From contig NZ_JAMBOO010000018.1 in assembly GCF_023715895.1 (NCBI RefSeq), positions 1-64,000 of the forward strand: DNA of 64,000 nt. The letters are read 5' to 3'. Within the stretch, counting starts at the first letter, position 1. Every line of letters starts with the position of its first letter. Origin of the DNA: Domibacillus indicus (GTDB lineage: Bacteria > Bacillota > Bacilli > Bacillales > Domibacillaceae). The notes under the pieces were generated by a model, which had not been told where the DNA came from, did not search any database, and worked only from the letters and a program-made list of their open reading frames with translations. This document shows positions 33,380 to 41,706 of this stretch, one piece after another. The translations under genes were made by a program, and so were the position numbers.

Positions 33380-34080
33380 TACGCGTTTTATTAGTAGAAG
33401 ACGAACAGCGGGTGGCTGCTCTGCACGCAAAGTATGTAGAAAGCATCAGCGGGTTTTCACTAGCCGCATCGGCTGGAACCGTGGAAGAAGCTATTTCGGT
33501 TATAGAAAACCAGGAAATTGATCTTATTCTGCTCGATATTTTCATGCCGGGTCCACACGGATTATCATTGCTTACGTATGTAAGGGAAAAGGAAAAAGAA
33601 ATAGATGTAATCGTCATATCTGCTGCTTCCGATATGGAACGGGTACAAAAAGCGATTCGCTATGGCGCAGTTGATTATTTAATTAAACCGTTTCAATTTG
33701 ACCGGTTTGAAGAAGCATTAAAAGAATATCGTGATAAACGAGCATTTATGACACAATCTCGCCAGGTCAGCCAGGAAGAATTGGACCGCCAGCTGCTTGG
33801 CAGGGGAGAACAGGATATGCCGAAGGATATTCCAAAAGGGCTGACGAAAGCTACACTCAATCAAGTGTGGGAAGAGATTCAAAAAATAGAGGATGCTTTT
33901 TCAACAGAAGACATTGTTAAAAGAGTTGGCATTTCCGGTGTGTCTGCACGCAAGTATTTAAAGTTTCTCGCAGATATCGAAGTGCTTGATGTAAGGGTGG
34001 TTTATGGCACGGTAGGACGCCCGGTTTATCAGCATACACGCAACTTTTCCAAGGAGTATATAATGAAAAACTTTCTGTAA
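33376..34080 (+). CDS. CitB/DcuR-family response regulator, MalR/CitT-like
   Basis: 234 aa. Receiver: acidic pocket LLVEDEQRV, phospho-acceptor Asp in LILLDIFMPGPHG (about 54), Ser/Thr in VVISAASDME (VIVISAASD) and Lys in YLIKPFQFDR. The C-terminal helix-turn-helix reads STEDIVKRVGISGVSARKYL. Starts in the ATGA overlap with its kinase and ends 117 nt before the 2HCT transporter gene, its likely target. Confidence 0.87.
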   Translation: MIRVLLVEDEQRVAALHAKYVESISGFSLAASAGTVEEAISVIENQEIDLILLDIFMPGPHGLSLLTYVREKEKEIDVIVISAASDMERVQKAIRYGAVDYLIKPFQFDRFEEALKEYRDKRAFMTQSRQVSQEELDRQLLGRGEQDMPKDIPKGLTKATLNQVWEEIQKIEDAFSTEDIVKRVGISGVSARKYLKFLADIEVLDVRVVYGTVGRPVYQHTRNFSKEYIMKNFL

Positions 34081-34139
34081 GCAGTTTAAAACTGCTTACT
34101 TTTTTTAATTAAAAAACAATTTAAAAAAATAAATAATCT

Positions 34140-34155
34140 ATGATAACGCTTTAAT
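34140..34155 (+). promoter_or_regulatory. Weak cre-like site before the 2HCT transporter
   Basis: tgataacgctttaat resembles the cre consensus with two mismatches and lies 43-58 nt before the transporter start. The surrounding leader (34081-34197) is AT-rich and should carry the promoter and regulator sites. Confidence 0.3.
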
Positions 34156-34197
34156 TCCGGATAAGATGAAGCAAGAAACAAACAGGAGGTTATCACC

Positions 34198-35532
34198 ATG
34201 GGAGCAGAACGAAAATTGGAAACGTTTCCTTCAAACGAGCAAAAGCCATCTTTTTTTCAAAAATTAAATAGTATTACTGTAGGACCAGTTCCACTGCCGC
34301 TTTATGTGGTGCTGGCTGCTGTGATTTATGCAGCGTCTGTATACAATCAGCTGCCGCCGGACATGATTGGCGGGTTTGCCGTTATTATGATTATGGGTAT
34401 GCTGATGGGCGACCTTGGAATGAAAATTCCCATTTTAAAAGACATTGGCGGTCCAGCCATTTTAGCACTTCTTGTTCCATCTATTTTAGTTTTCTTTGAT
34501 TTAATTAACCCTAGCGCAACAGAAGCTGTTACAACGCTTATGAAAACATCGAACTTTTTATATTTATATATTTCGGTGCTTGTTGCCGGAAGTATTCTTG
34601 GGATGAACCGCAAAGTATTGATCCAAGGGTTTACACGCATGTTTATCCCGCTTGTATTAGGGACGCTGGCATCTGTTGTGGCAGGCTGCCTTGTCGGCAT
34701 GTTGTTTGGCTACAGCATTAAGCATACGTTCTTTTACATTGTTGTGCCAATTATTGGCGGCGGTATTGGCGAAGGTATTCTGCCGTTGTCGCTTGCTTAC
34801 GCGCAAATTTCTGGCGGTGCAGCTGAATCATTTGTTTCTCAAATGATCCCTGCAGCAGTAATCGGAAATATCGTCGCCGTTGTATGTGCCGGCCTTATGA
34901 TGCGTCTTGGAGAGAAAAAACCTGAATTAACAGGAAACGGTGTCCTTGTTAAATCAAAAGAAGGGGACCAGATCTCCTCAGAAACAACGATTAACAAACC
35001 AGTTGATTTCTCGTTAATGGGTGCGGGACTGTTAATTGCCTGCAGTTTCTTTATCTTCGGAAGCTTTGCCCACTTGTTCCTTGGTATTCCGGGACCTGTA
35101 TTGATGATTGTCGGGGCAACGTTAGTAAAAATCTTTCAGGTTATGCCGGCACGAATGGAACAAGGCGCTTATCACTTGTACAAATTCGTTTCAACAAGCT
35201 TAACATGGCCTTTAATGGTCGGTCTTGGCATGCTGTACATTCCGCTTGAGGATGTAGTGAAAATTGTAACACCGGCTTACGTGATCGTATGTGCAGCCGT
35301 TGTCATTTCAATGGTTGCAACAGGCTACTTTGTCGGAAAGTTCATGAAAATGCATCCAATTGATGCAGCAATCGTAACAGGCTGCCACAGCGGTCTTGGC
35401 GGAACGGGTGACGTCGCGATTCTCTCAGCTTCAAATCGTATGTCACTGATGCCATTCGCGCAGGTAGCAACACGCTTAGGCGGCGCCTCTACGGTTATTT
35501 TAGCGACATTGCTAATGAAAATGTTTGGTTAA
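34198..35532 (+). CDS. 2-hydroxycarboxylate transporter (MaeN/CimH-like)
   Basis: 444 aa. About eleven helices with the two GGxG reentrant motifs of the 2HCT family: IIGGGIGEGILPLS (about residues 182-195) and CHSGLGGTGDVAIL (about 397-410). The Arg near the C-terminus (VATRLGGA) binds substrate in homologues. MaeN imports malate with sodium; CimH carries malate or citrate with protons. The neighbour kinase supports malate/citrate uptake, but the exact substrate is open. SD CAGGAGG precedes ATG 34198. Confidence 0.87.
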   Translation: MGAERKLETFPSNEQKPSFFQKLNSITVGPVPLPLYVVLAAVIYAASVYNQLPPDMIGGFAVIMIMGMLMGDLGMKIPILKDIGGPAILALLVPSILVFFDLINPSATEAVTTLMKTSNFLYLYISVLVAGSILGMNRKVLIQGFTRMFIPLVLGTLASVVAGCLVGMLFGYSIKHTFFYIVVPIIGGGIGEGILPLSLAYAQISGGAAESFVSQMIPAAVIGNIVAVVCAGLMMRLGEKKPELTGNGVLVKSKEGDQISSETTINKPVDFSLMGAGLLIACSFFIFGSFAHLFLGIPGPVLMIVGATLVKIFQVMPARMEQGAYHLYKFVSTSLTWPLMVGLGMLYIPLEDVVKIVTPAYVIVCAAVVISMVATGYFVGKFMKMHPIDAAIVTGCHSGLGGTGDVAILSASNRMSLMPFAQVATRLGGASTVILATLLMKMFG

Positions 35533-35533
35533 G

Positions 35534-35568
35534 AAAAACGCTTGTCTCAATCGAGACAAGCGTTTTTT
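35534..35568 (+). terminator. Intrinsic terminator after the 2HCT transporter gene
   Basis: Perfect 15-bp stem (35534-35548 with 35553-35567) around aatc, followed by T's. The convergent small gene ends against it. Confidence 0.9.
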
Positions 35569-35791
35569 ACTTTTTTCTTCTGTTTTGGCGATCCCGGTGG
35601 GCGGCAGCCAGCTCTTCTGCATCACCTTTTAGTAAGAAAAATGAAATCACACCGGAGAAAAGGGCCGCTCCCGCTGAAATAAGCAGGCGGGTATCACGTG
35701 CAATCATTGCATAATCCTTGTTTAACATCCAGGTGGCAATGGAAAAAACAATCACCATAACAGGAACGACAAAAACAAATCGCTTCAGCAT
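35567..35791 (-). CDS. Small two-helix membrane protein, unrecognised
   Basis: 74 aa with hydrophobic helices at about residues 5-22 and 35-54 and a basic tail ending RDRQNRRKK. The ATG lies after a GGACGCGGCC stretch that is only a poor Shine-Dalgarno site. Pattern is like the small uncharacterised membrane proteins (DUF-type, e.g. YkyA-size) found in Bacillaceae, but I cannot name the family. Confidence 0.6.
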   Translation of the reverse strand: MLKRFVFVVPVMVIVFSIATWMLNKDYAMIARDTRLLISAGAALFSGVISFFLLKGDAEELAAAHRDRQNRRKK

Positions 35792-35956
35792 TCTGGCCGC
35801 GTCCTTTCCGCTTTTTTCTTAGTGTAGCATATTCTTTTCCAAAAAGCGGGCCGCGCTGAGCTAATGCAGAGAAAGAAAAGTCCGCCTAAAATTTCGTGAC
35901 ACGAAGTTTTTTGTTATAATAGTGGAACAGAATAAATAGAAATCAGGTGTAAGAAC

Positions 35957-37366
35957 GTGGAAGGAAAAAAAGAGACGCCCTTTTGGTCGATTATTTTTGC
36001 GGTTTTCTTCGGCAATTTTTTAGCTGTGATGAATACTTCTACTGTAAATGTAGCTGTCCCGGCGTTTATGAATCAATTTCATGCGGATCTGCCGGCAGCA
36101 CAATGGACGGTAACAGGATTTATGCTGGCAGCCGGAGCAGTAGCGCCGGCGGCAGGCTGGTTCGGTGCGCGCTTTGGCTTTAAGCGTGTGTATTTGGCTG
36201 CACTTATTGGCTTTTTTGTTTGTTCACTGATCAGTGTATTTGCCTGGAGTATTGAAAGCTTGATTGTGCTGCGTATTCTGCAGGGGATATTCAGCGGCAT
36301 GATTATGCCGTCAACGATGACACTTGTTTATAAAACGATTGAAAGAAAAAAACAGGCATACGGTATCAGCTTATGGAGTTTGTCTGCTGTACTTGCTCCG
36401 GCTCTTGGCCCGGTACTGGCCGGCTTTTTTATCGATGCCGCGGGCTGGCCGGCTCTGTTTTATGTAAACCTTCCGATTGCAGCGGCAGCTATCTGGGCAG
36501 CTGCGGTATTTATTCCCGGGACTGATGCAGGAGCGAAAATGCCATTTGATCTGCCCGGGCTCCTTTTGTCTTTTATCGGCAGTATTCTTCTTTTAACCGC
36601 TTTTGCTGAAGGGGAATCATGGGGGTTCACGAGTGCAAAAACGCTCGGCGTTGCCGGAATCGCACTCGTTTTGCTGTTTTTATTTGTGCGGCGCGAGCTC
36701 CGTATCCAGTTTCCACTGCTGAACTTTGAAGTGCTGACGCACCGCCGTTATGCTTACAGTCTTTTGCTTAGTGCCGTTATGTCTATTGGGCTGTACGCAG
36801 GGGCATTTCTCGTGCCGATTTTTCTCCAAAGCTCACTTGGATTTGGGGGCCTTGAAACAGGACTGATTATGATGCCCGGTGCGCTTGTGATGGCGCTGTT
36901 TACACCGGTAACCGGCAGGCTGTATGACAAAACAGGCCCGGCTCCTCTTATATTATCAGGCCTCGTCATTATGATTATTGGCAGTTATATGATGGGGAAT
37001 TTGGATATCGAGACAACGATCGCTTATGTCATCATCTGGACATCGGTGCGCTATCTTGGAATCGCTCTTTGTAATATGCCTATCACCAATGCGGGCATGT
37101 CCGCCATCCCAGTGGAGATTGCCGGGTATGCCTCTGCACTCAATAACTGGGCACGCCAGTCAATTGCTTCTTTGTCTATCGCTTTGTTTTCAGCTCTGCT
37201 TGCTTTTCGTTCTTCGATTTATGCAGGAGAAGGAACAGAGGCTCACGCTTCTTCTGCGATGGCAGCAGGGGATGTGTTTGTATACTCGCTCGTTCCGCTT
37301 GTAGTAGCATTGCCGCTGTCGTTTTTGTTAAAAGAAAAACGCGCTTTGGCTGAGAAAAGAGGCTAG
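35957..37366 (+). CDS. MFS transporter, DHA2 (EmrB/QacA) subfamily
   Basis: 469 aa with 13-14 helices. AVMNTSTVNVAVPAFMNQF is the motif-D1-like start of 14-helix drug efflux carriers. Motif C is seen in LAPALGPVLAGFF. GWFGARFGFKRVYLAALIGF corresponds to motif A. Start is a GTG at 35957 after AGGTGTAAGAAC. Drug or lipid-linked substrate export is possible; no regulator gene sits beside it. Confidence 0.83.
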   Translation: MEGKKETPFWSIIFAVFFGNFLAVMNTSTVNVAVPAFMNQFHADLPAAQWTVTGFMLAAGAVAPAAGWFGARFGFKRVYLAALIGFFVCSLISVFAWSIESLIVLRILQGIFSGMIMPSTMTLVYKTIERKKQAYGISLWSLSAVLAPALGPVLAGFFIDAAGWPALFYVNLPIAAAAIWAAAVFIPGTDAGAKMPFDLPGLLLSFIGSILLLTAFAEGESWGFTSAKTLGVAGIALVLLFLFVRRELRIQFPLLNFEVLTHRRYAYSLLLSAVMSIGLYAGAFLVPIFLQSSLGFGGLETGLIMMPGALVMALFTPVTGRLYDKTGPAPLILSGLVIMIIGSYMMGNLDIETTIAYVIIWTSVRYLGIALCNMPITNAGMSAIPVEIAGYASALNNWARQSIASLSIALFSALLAFRSSIYAGEGTEAHASSAMAAGDVFVYSLVPLVVALPLSFLLKEKRALAEKRG

Positions 37367-37437
37367 TTATTGGAACAGCTGAAAAACGAGAGAGCAGGCT
37401 TTTCATCCTTGGCGGGTTGAGATTGTTTATTGAAGAT

Positions 37438-37472
37438 AAAAAACGATCCGGGGCTTCCGGATCGTTTTTTTT
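37438..37472. terminator. Bidirectional terminator between the DHA2 gene and thiF
   Basis: aaacgatccgg (37441-37451) pairs with ccggatcgttt (37457-37467), with A and T runs on the two sides. It ends the thiazole operon on the minus strand. Confidence 0.85.
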
Positions 37473-38496
37473 ATTGGAAATATTGATAATAAACCCGCTT
37501 GCTTTCTTCAACAGAAGACACCCCTTGAATCAAAACGCGGCCGTCGCGGAAAGCCGTAACCGTATAAGGTGTTTGCTGAAAAGAAAGCAAAAAGCCATTT
37601 TGGTGCGTAATCGTGGTTGTTTGTTTAATATGATCCGCCAGCTTGGCCAGGTTTCGCTTCGTTACATCAGCTGGCCGGATTTGTACCGTGTCGCGTCCGC
37701 ACAAAACCGCAAACTTGGTTGTCCGCTCGTACGATAAAAACGGGTAAACAGGTTCTGTGCCGCAGGAAGGGCAGTCTTGTTTTTTCATACGCTGCACATC
37801 AACCGACGAAAATTGGTTTTTCCATAAATCAAAAGAAAAAATGGTTCCGCGCAGTGCCTCTATGTTTCCTGAAAGCCATTTGAGCGCTTCCGCCGTTTGA
37901 ACAGACGCAGTCATTTGCACAGCGGGCGAAATAATGCCAGCGGTGTCGCAGGTGGCGCCTGTTCCCGGCATCGTATCCATCAAGCAGTGGAGGCAGGGTG
38001 TTTCGCCCGGTACGATAAGCATGGATAAGCCGCCTGATGCTACACAAGCTCCATACACCCAGGGAATGCGCTTTTTTTGGGCGACATCGTTTAAGATAAA
38101 ACGCACATCAAAATTATCGGTGCCATCCACAATCAAATCGATATGGTATCGAGCTGTGATCTGCTCCAAAAAGGCCGCGTCGACGTCCTGGGTAAGGGCG
38201 GTGATGTGAACGTCAGAATTAACTTCAGCCAGTCTTTTTCGCGCTGCTTCTGCTTTAGGCATCCGGTCTACAGCATCTTGCTCGGTGTACAAATTCTGCC
38301 GCTGTAAGTTAGAAAAATCTACGTAATCCCGGTCTACAATCGTTACCTGCCCGACACCAGCGCGGACAATCATTTCTGCATTAGCCGCACCAAGAGCCCC
38401 AGCGCCAATGATCAGCACATGTTTTGTCCGCAGCGAATCCTGTCCGCTTCGTCCAATGCCTGGAAACAGCACCTGTCTTGAGTACCGGTCCGTCAA
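37471..38496 (-). CDS. thiF: ThiF/MoeB-family adenylyltransferase for ThiS
   Basis: 341 aa. ATP-binding [19 protein letters not shown], and the catalytic Asp/Asn region [15 protein letters not shown]. The zinc site is formed by CLHC (about 176-179) and CPSC (about 242-245). It adenylates the C-terminal Gly of ThiS. It is the last gene of the tenI-thiO-thiS-thiG-thiF operon and overlaps thiG by 4 nt. The C-terminal ~80 residues after the second CxxC extend beyond minimal ThiF (usually about 250 aa). Confidence 0.9.
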   Translation of the reverse strand: MTDRYSRQVLFPGIGRSGQDSLRTKHVLIIGAGALGAANAEMIVRAGVGQVTIVDRDYVDFSNLQRQNLYTEQDAVDRMPKAEAARKRLAEVNSDVHITALTQDVDAAFLEQITARYHIDLIVDGTDNFDVRFILNDVAQKKRIPWVYGACVASGGLSMLIVPGETPCLHCLMDTMPGTGATCDTAGIISPAVQMTASVQTAEALKWLSGNIEALRGTIFSFDLWKNQFSSVDVQRMKKQDCPSCGTEPVYPFLSYERTTKFAVLCGRDTVQIRPADVTKRNLAKLADHIKQTTTITHQNGFLLSFQQTPYTVTAFRDGRVLIQGVSSVEESKRVYYQYFQ

Positions 38497-39260
38497 AGCA
38501 CGCTCATTCCTTCAAGCGGGCTTGAAGCGTTCGCATGAAGTTTTTTCGGAATCCGTCCCGCCTGGAATCCGCCCCGTCCGGCAAGCACCGCGTATTTCAT
38601 TGCTTCGGCCATTTGAACCGGGTCCGCTGCGCCGGAAACCGCTGTGTTAAGCAGTACACCATCCGCCCCAAGCTCCATCGCTTTGGCTGCGTCAGATGGT
38701 GTGCCGATGCCAGCATCCACAATAACGGGTACATTCGCCTGCTCGATAATGTAATGAATATTGAGCGGATTGACAATTCCAAGGCCGGTGCCAATAGGGG
38801 ATGCGCCCGGCATAATCGCATGGCATCCAAGGTCTTCGAGCCGCTTGGCCAGAAGTACGTCATCTGATGTATACGGAAGAACAATAAATCCTTCTTCTAA
38901 AAGCATTTCAGATGCACGCAGGGTTTCAACGGGGTCAGGCAGCAACGTTTTGTCGCAGCCAATGACTTCTACTTTAATCATGTCACATAAACCGGATGCT
39001 TTCGCGAGCTTGGCGATCCGTACTGCTTCTTCCGCCGTTTTGGCGCCCGCTGTATTTGGCAGAAGGGTATATTTTTTAACGTCAATTTTTTCTAAAAAGT
39101 TCGGCTGATTCGGCTCGAAAATGTTCATCCGCCGTACCGCAAACGTTAAAATTTCCGTTTCAGACGCTTCAACCGCCGCTTTTTGTATATCAAAATCAGG
39201 GAATTTGCCCGTGCCGAGCAACAGCCGGGATTCAAATGAGTAAGGTCCAATCTTTAACAT
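38493..39260 (-). CDS. thiG: Thiazole synthase
   Basis: 255 aa, TIM-barrel. Schiff-base Lys in [10 protein letters not shown] (about residue 97). [36 protein letters not shown] and [20 protein letters not shown] are the family blocks. It joins deoxyxylulose phosphate, dehydroglycine and the sulphur of ThiS thiocarboxylate into the thiazole ring. Lies 2 nt after thiS. Confidence 0.95.
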   Translation of the reverse strand: MLKIGPYSFESRLLLGTGKFPDFDIQKAAVEASETEILTFAVRRMNIFEPNQPNFLEKIDVKKYTLLPNTAGAKTAEEAVRIAKLAKASGLCDMIKVEVIGCDKTLLPDPVETLRASEMLLEEGFIVLPYTSDDVLLAKRLEDLGCHAIMPGASPIGTGLGIVNPLNIHYIIEQANVPVIVDAGIGTPSDAAKAMELGADGVLLNTAVSGAADPVQMAEAMKYAVLAGRGGFQAGRIPKKLHANASSPLEGMSVL

Positions 39261-39262
39261 AT

Positions 39263-39466
39263 TTATCCGCCTCCTACAAATTGTACAATTTCCACACGGT
39301 CGCCATTTGCCAGCTTTTGATCGTCCCGCGTTGTTTTATCTAAAATAGACTGATTCAATTCCACAATGGCCAGATCTTTATTTAAACCAAAGTGATCCAG
39401 CAGGTCGCGTACCGTTCTTACATTTTCCGGTACATCTACTTCGCGTCCGTTTACAGTCATTTTCAT
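39263..39466 (-). CDS. thiS: Sulfur carrier protein ThiS
   Basis: 67 aa from the ATG at 39466, which follows AAAGGAGG at good distance; the ORF can be extended upstream but only through thiO. The beta-grasp protein begins [14 protein letters not shown] and ends in Val-Gly-Gly-Gly, so the terminal Gly-Gly needed for adenylation and thiocarboxylation is present. Start overlaps the thiO stop. Confidence 0.93.
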   Translation of the reverse strand: MKMTVNGREVDVPENVRTVRDLLDHFGLNKDLAIVELNQSILDKTTRDDQKLANGDRVEIVQFVGGG

Positions 39467-40599
39467 ACAGATGCTGCCTCCTTTTGGGGTAAAAAGCGCG
39501 CCGGAGAAAACGACGCAAGACGCGCCGCCGTTCTTGAACAGCCGCTCAAATATTTTTCCATTAACAGCCCAGTGGCAGGGCTCAGCAGGATGCCGTTTCG
39601 GTAATGCCCGGTGCATATGTATAAGCCGTCAATAAAAGGGTGCGCACCGATAACAGGAAGATGGTCTGCCGCCTGGGGGCGGACTCCGGACCAGGTGCGT
39701 TCGATCATGCCCGTATCTAAAACCGGGAGCAGGCGGGCTGCGCGATTTAACAGCGAGCGAATGCCGCCGGCTGTAACAGACGGATCAAACGTATTTGGCG
39801 TGGAGGTCGCACCGATCAGCATTTCATTGTTTCTTTTTGGCACGATGTAGCAGCCATCAACTGCAAATACCGTTTTAACAGGCGCTTTTTCTGTCAGCTT
39901 CACGGATATACATTCGCCTTTTACAGGAATAACGGGCAGAGAGAAGCCGGTATCTGAAAGAAGAGAAGAACTCCACGCACCCGCTGCGTTAATGACACGA
40001 TTCGCGTAGACATCACCCGATTTTGTTTGGACTCCGAGAACTTGTCCATCTTTTATTAGCAGCTTTTGAACAGCCGTGTGCTCATAAACGTGAACGCCTG
40101 CATTGGCTGCTGAACGAAGCAATGCAAGCGCAAGCAGCGGCGCTTTTACTTGATTGTCTTTTTCTAAATAAATCGCACCGGCTGTATGGCCCGTTAACTG
40201 AGGTTCTATTTTGGGAATCTCTTCAGGCTCAAGCCAGGCAACAGTTGGATCTTTTTCCGACAAAAAACGGTATTGAGCTGCTAAAGCGTCCCGATCTTCT
40301 TCGGATGCGGCTACTTTTAGCAGGCCGGCTTTTCTGAGCTCAATGTCGACACCGGACTCTTCAAAAAGCTCATCACGCAGGTCGGGGAACAAATCCCTGC
40401 TCTCAAGAGCGATTTCCATAAGCGGGTTTTCACACTCAAATTCATTTTGCGCTCCAAGCATACCGCCTGCAGCCATCGACGCTTTCCCAGCAGCGCCCGA
40501 ATCAAACAGTGCAACTGAATAACCTGCTTTGGCAAGACGGTAGGCAATGGAACAGCCAATGACACCGCCGCCAATTAAAATATACTCATACTTGTTCAT
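39463..40599 (-). CDS. thiO: Glycine oxidase
   Basis: 378 aa from ATG 40599 (AAAGGTG 11 nt upstream); a GTG at 40611 would touch that site. FAD-binding ILIGGGVIGCSIAYRLAKAG at the N-terminus, and the ATG-type motif RTWSGVRPQAADHLPVIG with the substrate Arg near the C-terminus. It oxidises glycine to the imine used by ThiG. Confidence 0.92.
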   Translation of the reverse strand: MNKYEYILIGGGVIGCSIAYRLAKAGYSVALFDSGAAGKASMAAGGMLGAQNEFECENPLMEIALESRDLFPDLRDELFEESGVDIELRKAGLLKVAASEEDRDALAAQYRFLSEKDPTVAWLEPEEIPKIEPQLTGHTAGAIYLEKDNQVKAPLLALALLRSAANAGVHVYEHTAVQKLLIKDGQVLGVQTKSGDVYANRVINAAGAWSSSLLSDTGFSLPVIPVKGECISVKLTEKAPVKTVFAVDGCYIVPKRNNEMLIGATSTPNTFDPSVTAGGIRSLLNRAARLLPVLDTGMIERTWSGVRPQAADHLPVIGAHPFIDGLYICTGHYRNGILLSPATGLLMEKYLSGCSRTAARLASFSPARFLPQKEAASV

Positions 40600-40607
40600 A
40601 TACGGTT

Positions 40608-41168
40608 TCACACCTTTCTGTTGAAAAAAGCCGAAATCATTGCAACACCGGAAGCACCTGCCTGCCGGACTGCTGGAATATTGCTCTGATCAATTCCGCC
40701 AATAGCGATGACCGGAATGGCAACAGACTCGGTTACTTTGCGAAGAGCGTCGAGTCCTCGTCCAGGCAGGTTTTTTTTGGAGTTTGTGGCAAACACATGT
40801 CCAAAGTAAAGGTAATCAGCTCCGTCGGCTTCCGCTTTTTGGGCAGAAGAAACAGAATGAACGGACCGGCCGGCAAGCTTGTCAGGATGCTTCTGTTTAA
40901 AATGTGTCAGCCGTTCATCATATTCAGAAAAGTGAACGCCTAATACCGGCAGAAAGGGCACCAGATCGGGTGATGAGTGAAGAATCAGTTTTTCGGGCGG
41001 CATTCCCCGCTCAATCAAGCCGGTCAGGTGAGTGAAAAGCTGTTGTGCAGACAATCCTTTTTCCCGGATACAAACAGCATTGATTTCTGGAAAAAGAGAA
41101 AGCAGCTTTGTTTGTACATGATCCGGCAGGCCGGCTCCATCAGTTACAGCATGAATCAGCTGCCTCAC
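40608..41168 (-). CDS. tenI: Thiazole tautomerase TenI
   Basis: 186 aa as drawn. TIM-barrel related to ThiE: VCIREKGLSAQQLF, LAGRSVHSVSSAQKAEADGA and YLYFGHVFATNSK; VIAIGGIDQSNIPAV closes the phosphate site. It aromatises the thiazole product of ThiG. The start is unclear: the GTG at 41168 touches the AGGAGG site, while a CTG at 41159 lies 8 nt from it and lines up with the usual TenI start. First gene after the riboswitch. Confidence 0.88.
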   Translation of the reverse strand: MRQLIHAVTDGAGLPDHVQTKLLSLFPEINAVCIREKGLSAQQLFTHLTGLIERGMPPEKLILHSSPDLVPFLPVLGVHFSEYDERLTHFKQKHPDKLAGRSVHSVSSAQKAEADGADYLYFGHVFATNSKKNLPGRGLDALRKVTESVAIPVIAIGGIDQSNIPAVRQAGASGVAMISAFFNRKV

Positions 41169-41177
41169 CTCCTAAAA

Positions 41178-41219
41178 CAAAATAAAAAGCGCTGCTTTCT
41201 TATAGAAGAAAGCAGCGCT
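41178..41219 (-). terminator. Terminator of the TPP riboswitch (attenuator)
   Basis: A perfect 14-bp stem (41188-41201 with 41206-41219, minus strand) with a 4-nt loop is followed by a U-rich tract. It lies between the TPP aptamer and tenI, so it is the expression platform that stops transcription when TPP is bound. I did not work out the antiterminator pairing. Confidence 0.85.
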
Positions 41220-41254
41220 GAATGCATAAAGATGAACGGTTAAAAAGGTTTTCG

Positions 41255-41348
41255 CCACTTTCCTACGCCAGTATGAACTGGATCAGGTTCCAGGAATCCC
41301 AAAGTCACTCACTTTGATCTCAGCCTTTTTAAAAGGCACCTCCAGTGG
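41255..41348 (-). ncRNA. TPP (THI-box) riboswitch
   Basis: Minus strand. The conserved THI-box pieces are in order: ggaggtgcc, ggctgagatc, acctgatccagttcatactg and ggcgtaggaaagtgg. P1 closes between ccact (41344-41348) and agtgg (41255-41259). The long P3 stem (caaagtgagtgactttg) is variable. It lies upstream of tenI-thiO-thiS-thiG-thiF and senses thiamine pyrophosphate. Confidence 0.95.
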
Positions 41349-41520
41349 AAGAATATTCAGTTTTTTTTAGGATAGCACAAATGAAAACAGGTGTCACGAT
41401 AAATTCGTAAACTAAAAAAGCGGTCTCTTTTTCTTGTCCTTATTTGTCGCAAAGTATGTTTCATAAAGTTTATTTCGGGGGAATAAAATAAAGGCAACAA
41501 GAAAAAAGGGGAAGAACACC

Positions 41521-41667
41521 ATGAACACGACAGAAAATGAACAAATGATCTGGATTGAAAAGCTGATGGCTCAAGGGATTTTCAAGTATGGCGACCGCCA
41601 GCTTTATGAATTATCAATGGAAGAATTAATGCATTTAAGCGACCAAAGTGAATCAATAGATAATTAA
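41521..41667 (+). CDS. FbpA-like small protein
   Basis: 48 aa; GGGGAAG precedes ATG 41521 and the frame ends with TAA, followed by a terminator. The core WIEKLMAQGIFKYGDRQLYE and LSMEELMHL agree with the pattern of the Fur-regulated basic protein FbpA family (short helical hairpin with a Q-L-Y-E-L stretch). Family members help adapt to iron limitation with the FsrA sRNA in B. subtilis. Unlike FbpA, this one is acidic, and no clear Fur box was seen upstream, so the iron link is only inferred. Confidence 0.65.
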   Translation: MNTTENEQMIWIEKLMAQGIFKYGDRQLYELSMEELMHLSDQSESIDN

Positions 41668-41706
41668 AAACCGTTCAAGCGTTTCCATGCGCTTGAGCGG
41701 TTTTGT
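41667..41706. terminator. Bidirectional terminator after the FbpA-like and MFS genes
   Basis: aaaaccgttcaagcg (about 41667-41681) pairs with cgcttgagcggtttt (41690-41704) with one G-U pair, then T's on the + strand and A/T on the other. Confidence 0.8.

Noticed and set aside
33126-33617. 163-codon minus-strand ORF across the kinase/regulator junction
   Set aside because: Antisense to two well-supported genes and no ribosome site.
41400-41520. Fur box before the FbpA-like gene
   Set aside because: No TGATAATNATTATCA-like 7-1-7 pattern could be made out.
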